Shown: positions 1 through 7,875 of the stretch, in pieces
How positions within the stretch are numbered: position 1 is the first letter of the stretch
Layout of the letters: the number at the start of each line of letters is the position of its first letter
Assembly (NCBI GenBank): GCA_937927195.1
Contig: CALBCY010000263.1
Span: 1-33,392, forward strand
Origin: an uncultured Chitinophagales bacterium
Lineage (GTDB): Bacteria > Bacteroidota > Bacteroidia > Chitinophagales > UBA2359
Direction: 5' to 3'
Length of the DNA: 33,392 nucleotides
The notes under the pieces: generated by a model
Databases searched by the model: none
What the model saw: the letters and a program-made list of their open reading frames with translations, nothing else
What the model was told of the DNA's origin: nothing
Made by a program: the position numbers and the translations under genes

Positions 1-82
1 TATTAGTTATTTAATTATTAATGTTTTTCAATAGAATAGGGCTGGATAGCCGATAGTTTTAGGAAGTTGAATCTCACAAGTA

Positions 83-90
83 CAAAAGTA
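83..90 (-). promoter_or_regulatory. Possible -7 box (TACTTTTG) for a leftward transcript leaving the window
   Basis: Read on the minus strand this is TACTTTTG, which matches the Bacteroidota -7 consensus TAnnTTTG. I see no TTG at the expected -33 spacing. It would drive a transcript whose gene lies left of base 1. The consensus is short and the region AT-rich, so chance is a real alternative. Confidence 0.25.
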
Positions 91-166
91 AGCGATTTTC
101 TGCTAATAAAAAAAATTTTCTTTAAGCGAATTTTCGCTAAATAAAAAATACGCATACTACTTAAGG

Positions 167-191
167 CTGTCAGCTTTGGGAATGCTGACAG
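167..191. repeat. Perfect hairpin downstream of the porin gene
   Basis: An 8-bp perfect inverted repeat (CTGTCAGC / GCTGACAG) encloses a 9-nt loop about 50 nt past the porin stop codon. A second smaller hairpin (AGCGAA-TT-TTCGCT, 125-138) lies further along, and on the minus strand it runs into an A/T-rich tract. Together they could end porin transcription, but neither has a classic U-run directly after the stem, so this is only a possible terminator. Confidence 0.4.
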
Positions 192-239
192 AGTCCGATA
201 CCCTATCTTCTTTTAAAATTGAATGGAATTGCTAAGAAA

Positions 240-2369
240 TTAATCATAAAACTGCCACGAAATACCAATCTTCACTGCACGGTCCATCATTGGAAGACCT
301 GCCGCTCCATAATACCCATCTCTAAAGCCTTGTCCAAATAGACCTTGGTTTAGATTTTGGGTTCTGATGAAGATTCGAACGGTGGCAATTTTGGCATTGA
401 GGAATAAATCCATCACAGGATAAAATCCACCTTTGTTGTTGTCTTGATAATAAAATTGGCCAATTGAAGGGGCCAATGCGGGAATGGAATAATTGCTGTT
501 GTAGCTGATCAATAAGCCAAACTGGTATTTCATCGATTTTTTAAAGGCAAGACTTTCCACCCAAAGACTTCCTGTATACATCAAATTGGAAAGTGGGACC
601 AAATCATTGCTTGAGTACTGTAAGTCTACCAAGTTTTCCAAGTGCCAATTTCTCCATTTCAAGTGGCTCTTGATTCTAAACTGTTGGATACTCACGACTT
701 GATCGAGTTGAATGCTTTCTTGATCTTGATTAAATAAAACCAAGTCGTCAATAATGTATTGCGAAAAACTACCACTCAGCCAATCTTTCGGATGCTCGTA
801 AAATATTTTTAAATGATTGCTTTTTATCTTTTTTAAATCCTGGTCCCATTGAAAATGATTGGTAAATATTTTCTTCATCAAATAATCTGGCTCAACGATG
901 CTGCTGTTGTAGCTGGCTGATAATTTCCCGAAACGGGTTTTGTAGGAAGCCATTCCATCCAGAATCAAACTTGCAGTTTGATAACCCCACAAACCAAACT
1001 GTAATTTGAAATCGTAATTTAACTTAACATCTGGTTTTTCCGGTTTGAAAAAACGGAAATCCAACCAAGTATTTTGGAAGTTTTCATTTTTTATGAACTT
1101 TCCATCCGTATCAAAAGTAATGATACTTTTAAGGCTGACGAATTCATTTTTTAAAGCAACTTTTCCACGAAAGCCAAGATCCGAGCTGTCTTTTTTGAAA
1201 GGGTTTCTTCCATTTGATAAAATGGCAATCTCATTGGTCAGCACCCGTTTTCGCAGCGAATCAATTGTTCCATTTCTGCTTTCGATGTAAGTGTTTGGGT
1301 AAAATGAATCACTCGCTTCAGCGTCCGTATAGGTGAATCTTTCTTGATCATAAGTAATGCCATGAACCAATGTCCAAACTGGAACCATCCGTAATTTAAC
1401 ACTGGTATCAATTCGTATCGTATCGATGGTTGGTAAAATGTCATTACTGCGATCAAAAGGATTTTGAATGAGTGTCAAAGAATCTGCCAAAACCCTTGAA
1501 GAATCAATCTGAATAGAATCCAACTTTGTACTGTCAATGAAACTTACTTTTATAGTATCAATGACGACCTCTTCATATTTGAACCCTGTACTCAATGATT
1601 GTCGAAGGCTAAAGCTTCTACCGTTGTTGTCATTCCTTCCAGTTATATTGACTGGGACTTGAGTTTTTACAACAGAGCTAACTGCCCAAAGAACTGGATC
1701 AGTGATGGAAGAACTTATTCCTCCGTTTTGCTCAAGCTTGTCTTTGTTCCAAGTGAAATCTACCCAATTTTGGTAAGCACCACTCTCGCTTTTATACCAA
1801 GTGCCGATATTCAGATTTTGAAGACTTGTTTTTTGATTCAGGTACAAGCCATCAGAACTAATTACTCGGTAATTAGCCGTTAAATTGAGCTTGTCTTTTA
1901 TGTTTTGTGTGTGCAAGGCGTTAAAACCCTGTTCATTGAATTGACCCCAAATGTATTTGAGCTCAGTAAAAGGAGTGCCGGTAAAAAAATGGGCTTTGTT
2001 TTTATTGTTAAATTTATATCGGTCAAGATTTCGAAAACCCCAGTTGAAATCCAATTCTGGTTGCAATTGAAATTTTAATGGAAAATGGTATTGCCCTAAA
2101 TTTCCTGCCCAACGAAATTCGTGTAAAGGAAATTCAACAAGGTTGTAAAAGTGATAATTGTTTAAAGTGGTGTCGGGGTTTACATATTTGGGGAAGTCCG
2201 TGTCCAGGGTGTATTTTATGCTCGGATACTTTCCTTTAATATTAAGGGTGTCTTTCTGTAATTGAAAGGGGGAGTTTCCAGATTGACTACTTTCTTTGTC
2301 TTGTGCGTTTATTTCACAAGAGATCGAAACTAGAAGGAATAAGGCGAATATGGTTTTAATAAGATTCAA
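240..2369 (-). CDS. Putative outer-membrane porin (Porin_10-like)
   Basis: The 709-residue product opens with a signal peptide (charged MNLIK, hydrophobic core, cleavage after INAQ). The rest is rich in alternating aromatic and polar strands, typical of a large outer-membrane beta-barrel, and it ends in a strand with aromatic residues (GISWQFYD), as barrel proteins do. Overall style and size match the putative porin family of Bacteroidota (PF14121-type), which I recognise by pattern only. Residues about 270-320 carry an unusual run of Asp/Ser/Ile-rich sequence (DTIKVSF, DSIQIDSS, TIDTIRIDTS), probably an extracellular loop or plug-like region. The reading frame has no ATG near its 5' end. An in-frame stop lies 15-18 nt upstream (2385-2387), so the TTG at 2367-2369 is the likely start. 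The cargo is unknown. It is transcribed apart from its neighbours. Confidence 0.78.
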   Translation of the reverse strand: MNLIKTIFALFLLVSISCEINAQDKESSQSGNSPFQLQKDTLNIKGKYPSIKYTLDTDFPKYVNPDTTLNNYHFYNLVEFPLHEFRWAGNLGQYHFPLKFQLQPELDFNWGFRNLDRYKFNNKNKAHFFTGTPFTELKYIWGQFNEQGFNALHTQNIKDKLNLTANYRVISSDGLYLNQKTSLQNLNIGTWYKSESGAYQNWVDFTWNKDKLEQNGGISSSITDPVLWAVSSVVKTQVPVNITGRNDNNGRSFSLRQSLSTGFKYEEVVIDTIKVSFIDSTKLDSIQIDSSRVLADSLTLIQNPFDRSNDILPTIDTIRIDTSVKLRMVPVWTLVHGITYDQERFTYTDAEASDSFYPNTYIESRNGTIDSLRKRVLTNEIAILSNGRNPFKKDSSDLGFRGKVALKNEFVSLKSIITFDTDGKFIKNENFQNTWLDFRFFKPEKPDVKLNYDFKLQFGLWGYQTASLILDGMASYKTRFGKLSASYNSSIVEPDYLMKKIFTNHFQWDQDLKKIKSNHLKIFYEHPKDWLSGSFSQYIIDDLVLFNQDQESIQLDQVVSIQQFRIKSHLKWRNWHLENLVDLQYSSNDLVPLSNLMYTGSLWVESLAFKKSMKYQFGLLISYNSNYSIPALAPSIGQFYYQDNNKGGFYPVMDLFLNAKIATVRIFIRTQNLNQGLFGQGFRDGYYGAAGLPMMDRAVKIGISWQFYD

Positions 2370-2520
2370 ATTGAATTCTGTGTGTTAAGAAAATCTGATT
2401 GTAGACTTCTTTTAGGTTGTAGTAAAATGTCTTTGTGTATTTTATAATGTAAAATATTATTTCATAGATTATTTCAAATGCTGCATTTAACATTCTTTTC
2501 TCTAAAGTCCAACAGCCAAA

Positions 2521-2626
2521 ATTTGTCAAAGACAAATGCATGAGTACTAACAACAATGCCCGAAGGGCGAGTGTACCAGCAGGCAGCTTTGCTGCCATAC
2601 CAACAACACAAAATCGAGCGCAGCGC
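2521..2626. repeat. Cluster of four short hairpins, each with a 3-nt loop
   Basis: Four consecutive inverted repeats all have exactly three loop bases: ATTTGTC-AAA-GACAAAT (2521-2537), GCCC-GAA-GGGC (2558-2568), GGCAGC-TTT-GCTGCC (2582-2596) and GCG-CAG-CGC (2618-2626). Two near-identical 11-mers, TACTAACAACA (2545-2555) and TACCAACAACA (2598-2608), frame the middle part. The stretch is clearly more GC-rich than its surroundings. Open frames cross it on both strands but look like by-products of the repeat. It resembles a REP-type intergenic palindromic element. Confidence 0.6.
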
Positions 2627-2646
2627 AGATGTGTAACCCCTTCCTT

Positions 2647-3012
2647 TCATTTCCATTCCGCTTCCATGTCGTATGGGCAAAAAACAAAATTCATGTCTTC
2701 TGGAGTAATGACAAAAAAACATGCAAAATCTTTTGGGCTTTTATATAGTGCTCTGAATTCTGCAGTTTTTTCTTGAGCGACAAAGCCTTCTTTTACCAAT
2801 TCTTCAAGTAAACTGACATTGTAAGACCAATGAGTTCTAGTGCTTTCTTTGTCAAGAATCAGCTTCCCCAATTTTATGGCTGATTCACGATGAGCTAGAA
2901 AAATAGGATATTTTGATACTTCGTTTTTGACAACTTCATCGCCAACTTTTTGCAAGTAATTACCCACAATTTTCATGTCCTCTCTCAATTTAAAAAAGTT
3001 TTCTCCCTGCAT
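2647..3012 (-). CDS. Conserved hypothetical protein, about 121 residues
   Basis: This is a small, probably cytoplasmic protein with no signal peptide or membrane segment. The N-terminal half looks helical (KLREDMKIVGNYLQKVGDEVV), followed by a HRESAIKLGKLI segment and a C-terminal part with mixed hydrophobic strands (ACFFVITPEDMNFVFCPYD). The ATG at 3012 is the only convincing start. I recognise no catalytic motif and assign no function. The style suggests a lineage-restricted conserved protein. It lies 55 nt downstream of the rlmD stop on the same strand and could be cotranscribed with it. A hairpin-rich repeat begins about 20 nt after its stop. Confidence 0.65.
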   Translation of the reverse strand: MQGENFFKLREDMKIVGNYLQKVGDEVVKNEVSKYPIFLAHRESAIKLGKLILDKESTRTHWSYNVSLLEELVKEGFVAQEKTAEFRALYKSPKDFACFFVITPEDMNFVFCPYDMEAEWK

Positions 3013-3067
3013 CTTTATATAACTATTAGATTTTAAATACTAGATGTTAGATTGTTTAAAACACAAA

Positions 3068-4483
3068 CTACTTTCTATTTAGTAATACAACATTTTCAAT
3101 GTGATAAGTATGCGGAAACATATCCACTGGTTGTACTTTTTCAATTGAATATTGATCCATCATTAAAGCAAGGTCTCTTGCCTGAGTAGCTGGATTACAA
3201 CTTACATAGATGATTCTTTTAGGTGAAATGTTTAAAATGTTTTTCACTACATCTGCATGCAAGCCCGCTCTTGGCGGATCAGTTATCAAAAGATCGGCTT
3301 GTCCATGAGCTTCTACAAATGCCTGATTGAATTCATTTTTCACATCACCTACTACAAAATGGCAATTGTCTAGTTTGTTTTCTTTTGCATTAAATTTGGC
3401 ATCCTTAATGGCATCTTGAACTTCTTCGACCCCTACAACTTTTTTACAAGCTCTCGCCAAAAATTGGGCAATGCTTCCAGTTCCAGTGTATAGATCATAA
3501 ACGATCTCATTGCCCTCAAGGTTGGCAAAGTCCCTTATGACTTTATATAATTTTAACGCTTGATAGGGATTGGTTTGAAAGAATGATTTAGGACTAATTT
3601 TAAATTTTAAATCTTCCAAATACTCTTCTATATAAGGTCTGCCCTTGATACAGATAATGTTTTGATCAAAAAGCGTGTCGTTCTTTTTCAAATTAACCAC
3701 AAAATTGAGGCTGGTAATTTCAGGAAATTTAACTTCCAGGTGATTGAGAATCTGCTCTTGTTTTTCTTCGTCTTCTTCTCCAAAGCTCAAAACGACCATT
3801 AATTCTCCAGCAATGCTGTTTCTAATAATCAATGTTCGCAGCAGACCTTTGTGTTCGAAAATGTTGTAGAATGTAAAATCGTTTTCTAAAGCAAATTTGC
3901 GGATCTCATTTCTAATTCGATCACAAGGCTCTGCCATTAAATAGCAAGTTTCCACATCCACAACTTTGTGGAACATTTTAGGGACATGAAATCCAACAGC
4001 ATTTCTGTGTGTAATCTCTTCACCTGAATCTACTTCCTCTTGGCTCAACCAACGGCTGTTGGTAAAAGTAAACTCCATTTTATTTCGGTAAAATTGTTCA
4101 CGCTCTTCATCGGCACCAATAATAGGAAGGAAATGTTCAGATTGTATTTTACCAATTCGAGTAAAAGTATCTTTTACAATTTTATCTTTAAAATGCAACT
4201 GGTCTGGATATTTCAGATATTGCCATTTACATCCACCGCAAGTTCCAAAGTGTTGGCAAAAAGCTTCCGTTCTTAGCTCCGATGCAGTCTTTAGGGTTTG
4301 AATATTGCCAATGGCATAATCTTTTTTCTTTTTCTGCAATTGTACATCTGCAATGTCACCAGGAACAGCATTTTCAACGAAAACGACCATGCCTTCATGA
4401 CGGCCCATTCCTTTGCCTTCTGTAACCATTTCAGTGATTTCAAGCCCTTCTATTACTTTCTTTTGTCTTCTTCTTCGTCCCAT
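3068..4483 (-). CDS. rlmD: 23S rRNA (uracil-5-)-methyltransferase, RlmD/RumA family
   Basis: A SAM-dependent RNA m5U methyltransferase. An N-terminal TRAM domain (about residues 5-60) is followed by the iron-sulfur cysteine cluster motif C-x5-C-x2-C (CQHFGTCGGC, Cys76/82/85) with a later Cys in the VDVETCYLM segment as probable fourth ligand. The C-terminal Rossmann methyltransferase domain shows YDLYTGTGSIAQF (SAM site), ITDPPRAGLH, and the catalytic nucleophile motif YVSCNPATQARD. Length is about 471 aa, normal for the family. An in-frame ATG lies 27 nt upstream at 4510, but the ATG at 4483 is preferred: a TAnnTTTG box lies at 4489-4496, so transcription would start at or just before 4483, and MGRRRRQKK is a natural N-terminus. 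Several Bacteroidota carry more than one such enzyme, so the exact target uridine (U1939 or another) is inferred. Confidence 0.92.
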   Translation of the reverse strand: MGRRRRQKKVIEGLEITEMVTEGKGMGRHEGMVVFVENAVPGDIADVQLQKKKKDYAIGNIQTLKTASELRTEAFCQHFGTCGGCKWQYLKYPDQLHFKDKIVKDTFTRIGKIQSEHFLPIIGADEEREQFYRNKMEFTFTNSRWLSQEEVDSGEEITHRNAVGFHVPKMFHKVVDVETCYLMAEPCDRIRNEIRKFALENDFTFYNIFEHKGLLRTLIIRNSIAGELMVVLSFGEEDEEKQEQILNHLEVKFPEITSLNFVVNLKKNDTLFDQNIICIKGRPYIEEYLEDLKFKISPKSFFQTNPYQALKLYKVIRDFANLEGNEIVYDLYTGTGSIAQFLARACKKVVGVEEVQDAIKDAKFNAKENKLDNCHFVVGDVKNEFNQAFVEAHGQADLLITDPPRAGLHADVVKNILNISPKRIIYVSCNPATQARDLALMMDQYSIEKVQPVDMFPHTYHIENVVLLNRK

Positions 4484-4488
4484 TGCTG

Positions 4489-4496
4489 CAAAAGTA
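4489..4496 (-). promoter_or_regulatory. -7 promoter box of rlmD (TACTTTTG), near-leaderless
   Basis: On the minus strand TACTTTTG matches TAnnTTTG exactly, and only 5 nt separate it from the ATG at 4483. No TTG sits at the usual -33 distance. If it is used, the mRNA has almost no 5' leader, and the upstream ATG at 4510 would lie outside the transcript. Confidence 0.5.
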
Positions 4497-4722
4497 TGAC
4501 ATTTCCACAAATGTTCTTAGAATCTGATGGCTCTGCTTCAATATAGTTTCTTAATTTAGTACTTCTTGTTAAGATTAGAAATTAAATATTAGGTTTTAGA
4601 ACTTATTTAAACAGAATCCATTTCACGATTTTGTTACAGTATACAATTCGAAGATCTAGTGTTTCTAGTCTAAAATATAGAAGGTGTACTACTTGTTAAT
4701 TTATAAAGAGATTATACTACAG

Positions 4723-4842
4723 CAAAGTGGTTTGAGAACCAAGAATCCCGTCATACCCGATCAAGGTCGGCCATATTGTCGGCATTAAAAATGTCCCTGA
4801 CTCAAATCGGGCTGGCAAACCAGGTCTCAAACCAATTAATAT
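4723..4842. repeat. Imperfect inverted-repeat element upstream of the rsbU-like gene (copy 1)
   Basis: The outer arms TGGTTTGAGAACC (4728-4740) and GGTCTCAAACCA (4823-4834) are inverted and differ by one inserted base. Inner arms CCCGATCAAGGTCGG (4756-4770) and CCTGACTCAAATCGGG (4796-4811) are also imperfect inverted repeats. The right end carries the small hairpin CTGG-CAAA-CCAG. The right end and the left-end CAAAGTGG recur at 12476-12514, where the middle is missing. No target-site duplication is obvious. The layout resembles a MITE or REP-like intergenic element. It occupies the last third of the 4484-4852 gap, and I see no gene in the rest of that gap. Confidence 0.55.
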
Positions 4843-4852
4843 CCAGGTATAA

Positions 4853-6901
4853 ATGAATTTTGCGAAGAATAAATGGTTGATTTTGGGACTTGTTACCTAT
4901 GTGGTAATTATTGTAGCACGCCTGAGTGATCAAATCGGTAATGGTATTCCACAATTCCTCATTTCCAGTTCTATCATCGCCTGTATCGCCTTTCATTTAC
5001 TTCATTTTAGAAGTCTCATTCCCAAAAGTGGTGTTTCCAATGTTGAAAAGCTTTTCATCAACAGAACTGTGTCGGGCTTTGTTTGTTTATTTGTCGCCCT
5101 TTTACCTGTTATTGCGAATTCTTTGGGTCTGCATTTTAAAGCTGTTCAAGCGCTGCAATTGGCTGGTTTTTATGCCTTGTTTTGGTTCCTCGGTTATTTT
5201 TTGATGGGTGTTCGCAAACTTGGTCAATTGAATGAAAGATCTACACAGCATGGACTTTGGGATGTTTTGTTTGCCTTTTTGCTCGTTTCCAGTTTTTATT
5301 ATTTAAAACCGGTTCAAGCCTATAAATTATTGCCATTGGTATTCGTTTTGAGTTCCAGCTTATTGGTCATTAGTTTGAGTTTGAGGATTAAATGGATTGT
5401 GTCGATAAGAAGAAAAGTAAAATGGCTGAGCATTTTGTTTTTAACGACATTGATTATGCTCACCATTAGTATGGTACAAATAGTCGGGTACTACGATAGT
5501 TTACAAGGAATCATTTTATATCCTCTTACAGGAAATATCTATTTCATCATTCTGATTTTGTTTTTATTGGTTTATAGCATTATTTCAATACTGGCTTTAT
5601 TGTTCAACATGCCTGTTGCAACGGTGACAGAACAAAGAATTGAAGAAATCAGAAGCTTTCAGGAAATTAATCGCTCGGTAATGAGCAAGGCTCCGATTGA
5701 TGATACCTTGCAATTGTTGTTTGGAAAATGCTTTAACGATATGAATGCTGATGCGGGTTGGTTAATGATGAAAAGTGAAGAAGCTGAAGAGAAAGAAGCA
5801 GAAGACGAAACTGGAGAAAATGAAACCTTTTATACAAATCACATAAGTCAGGAGGATGTAGAAAAGTATAATTCTGAATTGAAATTGAGGAAGTTGGTAA
5901 AGGATTATCCCAATAAGAAACATCATTATTTAGGAAACTTACCAGGAGATTTGGAAAACGATGAATCTTTCGTTTTTAAATCTTTGTTGATCATGCCGGT
6001 TTTTGTGGACAAAGTTTTACTGGGAAATATTTGCCTAATGAAAAGATTGGTAAACAGTTTCGATGATTATCAAATTCAACTGGGCATGAGTTATTTGAAT
6101 CAAGTGGGATTGGCTTTTGAAAATAATTCTTTGACTCAGGCTTCAATTGAAGCAGCAAGGGTAAAACAAGAGCTTGATATTGCTAGAAAGGTACAAAAAC
6201 AACTCCTACCAACAAACTTTCCTGAATCCGATTATTTTGAATTGGCTGCCTACAGTGAAAGTGCCGTAGAGGTAGGTGGGGATTATTATGACTTTATTCT
6301 TTTCGAAGACAATCGTTTGGCGGTGATCATAGCCGATGTTGCTGGCTCAGGAGCCTCAGCTGCATTTTACATGGCTCATTTGAAAGGGGTATTTCAGTCA
6401 TTGGGTCAATTAAAATTACCCGTATCAACTTTTTTGGAGTTTACAAATGAGGCATTGTCGAGGTGTTTAGACAAGAGAGTGTTTATAACCTTAACTTATT
6501 GTTTGTTTGATTTTGGAAAGAAGAAAGCTGTTTATGGTAGGGCAGGGCATACACCAGTACTGTTTTACAATGCGGAATCAGGACAGGGCGAATATTTGGT
6601 TGACAAAGGATTGGGTTTGGGCATTATAAGGAATAAAAGCTATTCAAAGTATGTCAAAACCTATGAAAAAGGATTTGAATCTGGAGATATGTTTGTGTTT
6701 TTTACCGATGGAATCAATGAATCTCGCAGTGGCATAAGTCATCAAGAGTATGGAACGGAGCGATTGCTCAATTGCGTAGTAAAAAATGCTAATGGTTCAG
6801 CTGGAGTAATGATCGATGAAATAGTAGAAGATTATTACGGATATGTTGATTCAAAAATGTTCCCTGATGACCATACAATCGTTGCTGTAAAGATAAAATA
6901 G
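4853..6901 (+). CDS. Membrane-anchored GAF-SpoIIE/PP2C phosphatase, RsbU-like
   Basis: This 682-aa phosphatase is expected to dephosphorylate the STAS protein encoded next to it. The N-terminal 250 residues hold about eight hydrophobic membrane segments. A GAF-like sensory region follows (about 275-425) and contains an acidic insert (EEAEEKEAEDETGENE). A short coiled segment (ELDIARKVQKQLLP, typical of RsbU linkers) leads into the SpoIIE/PP2C domain (about 455-680). Expected metal-binding aspartates are visible: VGGDYYD (Asp477), IADVAGSG (Asp495), FTDGINE (Asp619) and DDHT (Asp672/673), so it should be active. The GAF region and membrane part presumably sense a signal that is not known. STAS and kinase genes follow within about 55 nt and then with a 1-nt overlap, so the three form one operon. 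Confidence 0.9.
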   Translation: MNFAKNKWLILGLVTYVVIIVARLSDQIGNGIPQFLISSSIIACIAFHLLHFRSLIPKSGVSNVEKLFINRTVSGFVCLFVALLPVIANSLGLHFKAVQALQLAGFYALFWFLGYFLMGVRKLGQLNERSTQHGLWDVLFAFLLVSSFYYLKPVQAYKLLPLVFVLSSSLLVISLSLRIKWIVSIRRKVKWLSILFLTTLIMLTISMVQIVGYYDSLQGIILYPLTGNIYFIILILFLLVYSIISILALLFNMPVATVTEQRIEEIRSFQEINRSVMSKAPIDDTLQLLFGKCFNDMNADAGWLMMKSEEAEEKEAEDETGENETFYTNHISQEDVEKYNSELKLRKLVKDYPNKKHHYLGNLPGDLENDESFVFKSLLIMPVFVDKVLLGNICLMKRLVNSFDDYQIQLGMSYLNQVGLAFENNSLTQASIEAARVKQELDIARKVQKQLLPTNFPESDYFELAAYSESAVEVGGDYYDFILFEDNRLAVIIADVAGSGASAAFYMAHLKGVFQSLGQLKLPVSTFLEFTNEALSRCLDKRVFITLTYCLFDFGKKKAVYGRAGHTPVLFYNAESGQGEYLVDKGLGLGIIRNKSYSKYVKTYEKGFESGDMFVFFTDGINESRSGISHQEYGTERLLNCVVKNANGSAGVMIDEIVEDYYGYVDSKMFPDDHTIVAVKIK

Positions 6902-6956
6902 TGGCAGTTTTGAGTTTTCTTTTGTAGTTTTGGGACATTCATCATTAATATTGGAA

Positions 6957-7301
6957 GTGAAAAAGTTAACAATTGATCAAAATACGGAAGAGGGCTTGTT
7001 GCTCCTAAAAATAGGAGGGGAACTAGATGCCAGTACTTCCATAGATTTAGACGGTGTAATTAACAGTGCTTTAGAGGATAACAAAATAAATATATTGGTA
7101 AATTGTAAAGATTTAGTTTATATTTCATCTGCGGGATTTGGGGTATTTGTTTCATACATAAGAGATTTGGCGGCTAGAAACGGCAAATTTGTTTTGTACA
7201 ACCTGAACAAAAATGTTTATGACACCTTTAAAATCTTGGGTCTGGATGACCTTTTATTAATTGCAAAAAACGAAAGAGAAGCAAAATCTTACTTTGCCTA
7301 A
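6957..7301 (+). CDS. STAS-domain anti-sigma factor antagonist (RsbV/SpoIIAA-like)
   Basis: A single STAS domain of about 114 aa. It carries the family landmarks GGELDASTS near the N-terminus and the phospho-acceptor loop YISSAGFGVF, whose second Ser is the expected phosphorylation site for the RsbW-like kinase and the target of the RsbU-like phosphatase. There is no ATG. The frame is open from a TTG at 6930, with further TTG (6951) and GTG (6957) codons. I place the start at the GTG because it gives a normal short N-terminus (MKKLTIDQN). This choice is uncertain. The stop TAA shares its last base with the ATG of the kinase gene (TAATG), indicating translational coupling and matched amounts of the two binding partners. 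Confidence 0.88.
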   Translation: MKKLTIDQNTEEGLLLLKIGGELDASTSIDLDGVINSALEDNKINILVNCKDLVYISSAGFGVFVSYIRDLAARNGKFVLYNLNKNVYDTFKILGLDDLLLIAKNEREAKSYFA

Positions 7302-7714
7302 TGCAGTCTGCATTTCAAACACATTGCCAAAGGGAAAACCTGAAAAAGGTTAGGACTTTCATGCGGAAAGCCCTTGAACCCTATAATATGTCCAATCAAT
7401 TAAAGTATAGAATTGTTTTGGCAGTGGATGAGGCATGCTCTAATGCAATCATTCATGGCAATAACTGTAATGCAGATAAAAAAATAACTGTTGAACTAAA
7501 AGTAGATTCTAACCGTTTGGATGTTAAGATCTATGATATTGGCCATTATTCAAAGGAAGTAGCTAAGCAAAAAGATCCAGATCTAAGGAAAAAGATCGCA
7601 GAAAAATCAAAAGGAGGTCTGGGACTCAGGCTGATGTTTGCAATTATGGATGAAGTCCAGTTTTATACTCAAAACAAAAAGAATATTTGTAGCTTAAGTA
7701 AGGAATTAAATTAA
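7301..7714 (+). CDS. Anti-sigma regulatory factor / serine kinase (RsbW-like HATPase)
   Basis: A 137-aa GHKL-type ATP-binding domain of the RsbW/SpoIIAB class. The N-box is AVDEACSNAIIHG with Glu44 and Asn48. The G1-type motif is KIYDIG (Asp79) and the G2-type motif is KGGLGLRLM (Gly105-108). No membrane segment is present. It should phosphorylate the STAS protein translated just before it and hold back a sigma factor or other effector when the STAS protein is phosphorylated. No sigma factor gene is in the window, so the effector is unknown. In many Bacteroidota, such modules may control targets other than sigma factors. Start ATG overlaps the previous stop by one base. Confidence 0.88.
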   Translation: MQSAFQTHCQRENLKKVRTFMRKALEPYNMSNQLKYRIVLAVDEACSNAIIHGNNCNADKKITVELKVDSNRLDVKIYDIGHYSKEVAKQKDPDLRKKIAEKSKGGLGLRLMFAIMDEVQFYTQNKKNICSLSKELN

Positions 7715-7723
7715 ATATTTAAT

Positions 7724-7731
7724 TATCTTTG
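7724..7731 (+). promoter_or_regulatory. -7 box (TATCTTTG) upstream of tRNA-Arg
   Basis: TATCTTTG matches the Bacteroidota consensus TAnnTTTG and ends 21 nt before the mature tRNA 5' end. That gives a short 5' leader, as expected for a tRNA precursor. No TTG is seen at -33 spacing. The gap between the rsbW-like stop and this box is 9 nt. Confidence 0.45.
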
Positions 7732-7752
7732 CAGCGCTTTTTAAAAGAAGAT

Positions 7753-7826
7753 GGTCTCGTAGCTCAACTGGATAGAGCAGCTGCCTTCTAAGCAGCAGGT
7801 TCCAGGTTCGAGTCCTGGCGGGATCA
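7753..7826 (+). tRNA. tRNA-Arg (anticodon UCU)
   Basis: A full 74-nt cloverleaf can be folded by eye. The acceptor stem is GGTCTCG/CGGGATC with G-T wobbles and discriminator A. The D-arm is GCTC-AACTGGATA-GAGC. The anticodon stem is GCTGC/GCAGC with loop CTTCTAA (anticodon TCT), the variable loop is AGGTT, and the T-arm is CCAGG-TTCGAGT-CCTGG. It reads AGA (and AGG by wobble). The CCA end is not encoded. A promoter-like box precedes it and a hairpin follows within 15 nt, so it appears to be a stand-alone unit. Confidence 0.95.
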
Positions 7827-7839
7827 CAGCTTTCAAATT

Positions 7840-7875
7840 TAAACCGCTCATAGTCAATTGATTGTGAGCGGTTTA
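7840..7875 (+). terminator. Hairpin terminator after tRNA-Arg
   Basis: An 11-bp perfect stem TAAACCGCTCA / TGAGCGGTTTA encloses a 14-nt loop, followed by TTTGTT. The U-run is short, but position and stem strength fit the end of the tRNA transcript. The remaining 260 nt up to the CotH gene (7876-8136) are very AT-rich with no convincing gene. Confidence 0.65.

Noticed and set aside
2356-2776. Overlapping open frames of about 80 codons on both strands between the porin and the 121-aa gene
   Set aside because: They run through the hairpin cluster and overlap real genes on the wrong frame. Their openness comes from the repeat's composition, and no family features are seen.
4721-4842. Insertion sequence at the 4.7 kb inverted repeat
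   Set aside because: There is no transposase frame and no clear target-site duplication. It is too short for an autonomous element, so I describe it only as a MITE-like repeat.
4802-4996. Minus-strand frame of 64 codons overlapping the start of the rsbU-like gene
   Set aside because: It is antisense to a well-supported gene and crosses the inverted-repeat element. No recognisable sequence.
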